Positions 5,573 to 8,995 of a stretch of DNA of 8,995 nt are shown one piece after another; the first letter of the stretch is position 1; every line of letters begins with the position of its first letter. The DNA comes from Bacteroidales bacterium. GTDB lineage: Bacteria > Bacteroidota > Bacteroidia > Bacteroidales > UBA932. The notes under the pieces were generated by a model. It was given only the letters and a program-made list of their open reading frames with translations, did not search any database and had not been told where the DNA came from. The stretch covers positions 1 to 8,995 of the forward strand of contig SFPH01000173.1 in NCBI GenBank assembly GCA_004552115.1, given 5' to 3'. Position numbers and translations under genes: made by a program.

Positions 5573-6915
5573 TAATAATGAAGTTCGGAGGGACCTCTGT
5601 CCAGAATGCAGAGGCCATCCGCAGAGTCATAGGCATTGTCCGCGGGAGAATGGCTGAGAAGCCGCTTGTAGTGGTTTCAGCTTTGTCAAAAGTCACCAGA
5701 CAGCTATGCAGCATTGCCGAGGCCGCCCAGGGAAGGCGGGAGGACGAATTCAGGGAACTTCTTTCAGCATTGCGGAAAAGGCATTGCGACCTTGCCGCCG
5801 AACTGCTTCCGGAAGGGTCTGCATTGCTCCAGGACTGCCTTGGGCGCATTGGACAGCTCTGCGACGAACTCGAGGACTTCGTTTACGGCGTATTCCGCAT
5901 TGCCGAACTCTCTCCGAGAAGCTATGCCCGCATCGTTTCCACGGGAGAGCTGCTCTCTTCGGTAATTGTCTCTGCCGCAATGAATGCCGCAGGCCTGTCC
6001 TGCCATTGGGCCGATGCCCGGAGAATGATGGTGACCGACTGCAACTACATGTCTGCCGCACCTGATCTGGAGGCTACCGAGGCCAATGTCAGGAGGGAAT
6101 ATCCCGCATTGTCCAAAGGAGCGTCCGTAATCCTGACCCAGGGCTTCATTGCCTCATCTGTGGAAGGCTTCCCTTCAGTGCTCGGCTTCGAGGGCTCGGA
6201 CTATTCAGCCGCCATATTCGGAATGGCCCTGAATGCATCCAGAGTGGAAATCTGGACCGATGTGGACGGTATCCGCACCGCAGACCCGAGAATCGTTTCC
6301 GATACCGGAAGGATAGCCAGGCTGTCTTATGACGAGGCTGCGGAGATGGCTTCTCTCGGCGCCAGGGTGCTCCATCCGCTGACCATTGAGCCTGCAAGAA
6401 AGAGGGGCATTCCCGTTGTCGTCCTGAATTCCGCAAACCCTGAGGGCCAGGGCTCCGAGGTCTCTTTCAGCGGGGAAGGCGCAGGGCCGAAAAGCATTGC
6501 CCTCAATGAGGAAGTGGAATTTCTCAGAATCACTTCCCCGAAAACCGGCGGGGCCGCCGCGATGCTTGCCGACGTTTATCAGGTTCTCGCTTCCGAAGGC
6601 CTGAAGAGCGGACCGGAAACCGTCTCCGAATCATCGCTCAACATTGTCCTGGAGGTGGGTAAAACCGCTTCCGACAATGCTGTAAGGCGTCTCAGGGAGA
6701 AATATGAGGTCCAGGTCCTGACTGACAAGGCCCTCGTATCCGTGGTCGGCCGGGATGTAGCCTCGTCGCACGAAGTGCTGTCTGCCCTGCTGCGGAAATC
6801 CGCACCTGTCCATATGCTGTCCGCAAGTCCTTCAATGCTGAGCGTCAGCGTGGTAGTGGACAAGGCCGTAGCCAAGAGCATTGTCTCTGCACTTCACTGC
6901 GAATATTTCGGTTGA
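5569..6915 (+). CDS. lysC: Aspartate kinase, monofunctional
   Basis: Phosphorylates L-aspartate with ATP, the first step to lysine, diaminopimelate, threonine and methionine. The 448 residues match a monofunctional enzyme with no homoserine dehydrogenase domain attached. The kinase domain carries MKFGGTSV (4-11), VSALSKVT (36-43), STGELLSS (124-131, E127 for substrate), LGFEGSDYSAA (205-215) and WTDVDGIRTADPR (229-241). Residues about 315-448 form the two ACT regulatory domains, so feedback inhibition, most likely by lysine, is expected but not visible. The first ATG (5569) overlaps the dapE stop as ATGA; an in-frame ATG at 5578 gives the more conserved MKFGGTS start and is equally possible. 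No frame disruption is seen, unlike its upstream neighbour. A separate promoter follows before dapB. Confidence 0.95.
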   Translation: MIIMKFGGTSVQNAEAIRRVIGIVRGRMAEKPLVVVSALSKVTRQLCSIAEAAQGRREDEFRELLSALRKRHCDLAAELLPEGSALLQDCLGRIGQLCDELEDFVYGVFRIAELSPRSYARIVSTGELLSSVIVSAAMNAAGLSCHWADARRMMVTDCNYMSAAPDLEATEANVRREYPALSKGASVILTQGFIASSVEGFPSVLGFEGSDYSAAIFGMALNASRVEIWTDVDGIRTADPRIVSDTGRIARLSYDEAAEMASLGARVLHPLTIEPARKRGIPVVVLNSANPEGQGSEVSFSGEGAGPKSIALNEEVEFLRITSPKTGGAAAMLADVYQVLASEGLKSGPETVSESSLNIVLEVGKTASDNAVRRLREKYEVQVLTDKALVSVVGRDVASSHEVLSALLRKSAPVHMLSASPSMLSVSVVVDKAVAKSIVSALHCEYFG

Positions 6916-6942
6916 CCTTGACAGAAATAATAGTTATATTTG
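6911..6942 (+). promoter_or_regulatory. Promoter for dapB-dapA-dapD
   Basis: GTTG (6911-6914), a 20-nt spacer and TATATTTG (6935-6942) fit the Bacteroidota TTTG/TAnnTTTG consensus except for one base. The box begins 19 nt after the lysC stop and gives a leader of about 25 nt before the dapB ATG at 6971. It lets the dapBAD genes be expressed apart from dapE-lysC. Confidence 0.65.
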
Positions 6943-6970
6943 CAGGTTAACATTTGGATGTGAAAACTAT

Positions 6971-7672
6971 ATGAAGGTACTTATAAGCGGCTACGGCCGT
7001 ATGGGAAAGATGGTAGAGAGCGTCCTCAGGGAGCGCGGTATCGAGTGTGCCGGCTGGAGCGAGGACATCACCTCTGTGGACAAGGAACTTGCACGTGAAT
7101 GCGTATGCGTGGATTTCACTGTTCCGGAGGCCTTCAGGGCCAACTACAAGTTCATCGCGGAAAATTTCAAGGCTGCCGTCATCGGGACGACAGGCTGGTA
7201 TGATATCAGGGAGGAGGTCTCCGATTATTTCCGCAAATGCGGGACTCCGATGATATGGGCCTCCAACTATTCCGTGGGGGTCAATGTGCTCTCCGCCGCA
7301 GTCGACATCGCATCGAGGCTTCTTGCGAAGGCAGGCGGATACGCCCCGTACATAGTGGAAAAACATCATTGTCATAAACTGGACGCCCCAAGCGGCACCG
7401 CCAAGACATTGGCGGCATGCGTGGATGCCAATATGGGCCTGCACACCGATGTGGCCTCGGTCCGCGTGGGAGAGCTCGCCGGCATCCATACCGTAGGCTT
7501 CGAGGGAAGCTGCGACAGGCTCACTTTCGAGCACGAGGCATTCTCGAGACAGGGCTTCGCTGAAGGTGCGGTAGTCGCTGCCGGAATGGCGGACGAGATC
7601 GCGGAGAAAGCCGCAGCCGGGGAGAATGTTGAACTGGTCAATGATTTCAAGGATTTGTTTTTAGGCTTATGA
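6971..7672 (+). CDS. dapB: 4-hydroxy-tetrahydrodipicolinate reductase
   Basis: Reduces the DapA product to tetrahydrodipicolinate with NAD(P)H. The start at 6971 gives MKVLISGYGRMG with the cofactor motif GYGRMG at residues 7-12. A longer open frame from 6881 would run back into lysC and across the promoter, so it is rejected. Further motifs: DFTVPEA (48-54), GTTGW (72-76), SNYSVGVN (98-105) and EKHHCHKLDAPSGTA (130-144), where H132 and K136 correspond to the acid/base His159 and Lys163 of the E. coli enzyme; the usual Arg of HHRHK is Cys134. At 233 residues it is shorter than E. coli DapB (273), as I recall for Bacteroidota. No clear Shine-Dalgarno site. Its stop overlaps the dapA start as ATGA. 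Confidence 0.95.
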   Translation: MKVLISGYGRMGKMVESVLRERGIECAGWSEDITSVDKELARECVCVDFTVPEAFRANYKFIAENFKAAVIGTTGWYDIREEVSDYFRKCGTPMIWASNYSVGVNVLSAAVDIASRLLAKAGGYAPYIVEKHHCHKLDAPSGTAKTLAACVDANMGLHTDVASVRVGELAGIHTVGFEGSCDRLTFEHEAFSRQGFAEGAVVAAGMADEIAEKAAAGENVELVNDFKDLFLGL

Positions 7673-8487
7673 GAAGAGAGTACAGAGGTCTCGGAACGGC
7701 GCTCGTAACCCCGTTCAGGGACGGTAAGGTGGATTATGATGCCTTCAGGGCACTTGTCAGGAGACAGGTTGAGGCCGGGGTCGATTTCCTGGTCCCGCTC
7801 GGCTCCACTGCGGAAACCCCTTGCCTCGAAGATGAGGAGAAGGTCAATATATTGAAAATCACAAAGGAAGAGAGCAATGGACTTCCGATAGTCGCCGGAG
7901 TCGGCTCCAACTCCCCGGCTGCCACGATACGCAACATGAGGCTGCTCGACCCTTTCGGGGCGGATGCCTACCTCGTGGTCGTGCCATTCTACAATAAGCC
8001 GGAGCAGGAGGGTATCTATCAGTATTTCAAGACAATAGCGGAGGCAACCGACAGGGATGTCATCCTGGCGCAGATTCCTAATGTCCGTGCCGTCAAGGAG
8101 GCATCGGGCAATGTGACCCAGATTATCGATATCCGCAGGCAGGCTCCGGAGGGATTCACTGTCCTGAGCGGCAATGATGACCAGACCCTGCCACTGATGG
8201 CTTCCGGCTGCGACGGTGTCATCAGCGTGGCGTCCAATGTGGCACCTTCGCAGATGAAGGCCCTCGCGGATGCCGCAGCGGCCGGGGACATGGAGAAAGC
8301 CGTGGCGCTGAACAATGAACTCATGCCTCTCTATCACGCCTGCTTCGTCGAGAGCAATCCAATCCCGGTCAAGGCCGCCCTTTCAATAATGGGCTTCTGC
8401 ACCCCTGAGATGCGTCTTCCGCTCACCGAGGCCGTGCAGTCGACCAGGGATCTCCTCTCCGGCATTGTGGGCAGTTACTCCAAATAG
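7669..8487 (+). CDS. dapA: 4-hydroxy-tetrahydrodipicolinate synthase with an apparent in-frame active-site deletion
   Basis: DapA condenses pyruvate with aspartate semialdehyde through a Schiff-base lysine in a TIM barrel. Here the frame is open for 272 residues, against about 290-297 usually. Recognisable are [10 protein letters not shown] (7-16), [10 protein letters not shown] (44-53, in place of GTTGE), VVPFYNKP (104-111, Y108 matching Tyr107 of E. coli) and AVKEASGN (141-148, Schiff-base K143). The strand that normally reads VILYNVPGRTG and continues for about 20 residues is absent: I132-L133 (codons 8062-8067) run straight into AQIPNV. This removes the catalytic proton-relay Tyr (Tyr133 in E. 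coli) and the Arg that binds the substrate carboxylate. The frame is kept on both sides. The product is probably inactive or misfolded unless the deletion is an assembly error. It overlaps dapB by ATGA and is 8 nt from dapD. Confidence 0.88.
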   Translation: MRREYRGLGTALVTPFRDGKVDYDAFRALVRRQVEAGVDFLVPLGSTAETPCLEDEEKVNILKITKEESNGLPIVAGVGSNSPAATIRNMRLLDPFGADAYLVVVPFYNKPEQEGIYQYFKTIAEATDRDVILAQIPNVRAVKEASGNVTQIIDIRRQAPEGFTVLSGNDDQTLPLMASGCDGVISVASNVAPSQMKALADAAAAGDMEKAVALNNELMPLYHACFVESNPIPVKAALSIMGFCTPEMRLPLTEAVQSTRDLLSGIVGSYSK

Positions 8488-8495
8488 ATACTATT

Positions 8496-8995
8496 ATGAA
8501 CAGCGAAATGAATGAATTCCTCAAGGTCTGCCAGGACCTCGAGGCCGGAAAGATAAGGGTTGCGGAGAAAGTTGATGGTGAGTGGAAGGTCAACTCCTGG
8601 ATCAAGGAGATGATACTCACCGGTTTCCGTCTCGGAAAGCTGACCGATATGTCGGAGGGAGGATTGTCCTTCATTGACAAGGACACCATACCTGCCAGGC
8701 GTTTCACCGTGGAGGACAGGGTCCGTATCGTCCCTGGCGGAAGTTCTGTCAGGAGGGGAGCATATCTGGCCCCTTCCGTTATCATGATGCCGCCTGCCTA
8801 TGTCAATATAGGAGCATACGTGGACGAGGGCTCAATGATTGATTCCCACGCACTTGTGGGTTCCTGTGCGCAGGTCGGAAAGAACGTCCACATTGCGGCT
8901 GCCGCCCAGATAGGCGGAGTGCTTGAGCCGGTCGGCGCATTGCCTGTGATCATTGAGGACAATGTCTTCATCGGAGGCAATTGCGGAGTGTATGA
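8496..8995 (+). CDS. dapD: Tetrahydrodipicolinate N-succinyltransferase, N-terminal part (3' end outside window)
   Basis: Transfers succinyl from succinyl-CoA to tetrahydrodipicolinate, committing the pathway to the succinylase branch that needs DapE. The 166 visible residues begin [10 protein letters not shown] and contain [18 protein letters not shown], an N-terminal helical part, followed by the left-handed beta-helix of hexapeptide repeats: [32 protein letters not shown] and IGGVLEP, ending at IGGNCGVY at the window edge. [11 protein letters not shown] and GSCAQ(I/V)GKNVH are diagnostic for DapD. It starts 8 nt after dapA with no strong Shine-Dalgarno site and no promoter of its own, so it is cotranscribed with dapB and dapA. 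No disruption is visible in this part. Confidence 0.93.
   Translation, partial: MNSEMNEFLKVCQDLEAGKIRVAEKVDGEWKVNSWIKEMILTGFRLGKLTDMSEGGLSFIDKDTIPARRFTVEDRVRIVPGGSSVRRGAYLAPSVIMMPPAYVNIGAYVDEGSMIDSHALVGSCAQVGKNVHIAAAAQIGGVLEPVGALPVIIEDNVFIGGNCGVY

Noticed and set aside
6881..6970. Longer dapB start at 6881
   Set aside because: It would overlap lysC by 35 nt and put the promoter inside the coding region; the conserved N-terminus begins at 6971.
7372..8337. 321-codon minus-strand frame opposite dapB and dapA
   Set aside because: Antisense to two recognised enzymes, with no family resemblance; a product of high-GC codon bias.

Overview
The window looks like a chromosomal segment of a Bacteroidota bacterium, probably Bacteroidales. 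The grounds are promoters of the TTTG/TAnnTTTG type (a very good one reads minus-strand 4390-4360), sparse Shine-Dalgarno sites, and gene types common in that phylum. A genus cannot be assigned from sequence alone.

Layout. (1) Positions 1-2911, plus strand: the 3' end of an aryl-polyene/flexirubin-type fatty-acid cluster. It holds the C-terminus of a FabB/FabF-type ketosynthase, a hotdog 3-hydroxyacyl-ACP dehydratase, a phytoene-desaturase-like FAD oxidoreductase broken by a +1 frameshift, and a FabG-type ketoreductase. Gaps are short (5, 1 and 13 nt), so this is an operon. (2) Positions 2912-3250: a gene-poor stretch with two 52-nt direct repeats, GAA-triloop mini-hairpins and a 23-bp perfect hairpin that supplies the last codons of the next gene. 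(3) Positions 3225-4390, minus strand: an AraC-family regulator with its own promoter. Its start region is duplicated exactly (74 bp), creating a 25-codon upstream minicistron. (4) Positions 4444-8995, plus strand: lysine/diaminopimelate genes dapE-lysC, then dapB-dapA-dapD from a second promoter. DapD shows that the N-succinyl branch is used.

Aspartate is phosphorylated by LysC. DapA and DapB make tetrahydrodipicolinate, DapD succinylates it, and DapE removes the succinyl group later, giving diaminopimelate for the cell wall and lysine.

The strongest observation is an accumulation of small length changes within about 6.2 kb. There is a +1 shift in the FAD oxidoreductase, a 74-bp exact tandem duplication over the araC start, a 31-bp exact tandem duplication inside the DapE metal-binding motif that breaks the frame, and an apparent in-frame loss of about 20 residues from DapA that removes its catalytic-tyrosine motif. 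Loss of DapA and DapE should be lethal unless duplicate genes exist. The pattern is therefore either assembly/sequencing error, a locus prone to slippage, or decay backed up elsewhere. I see no convincing undescribed multi-gene system.
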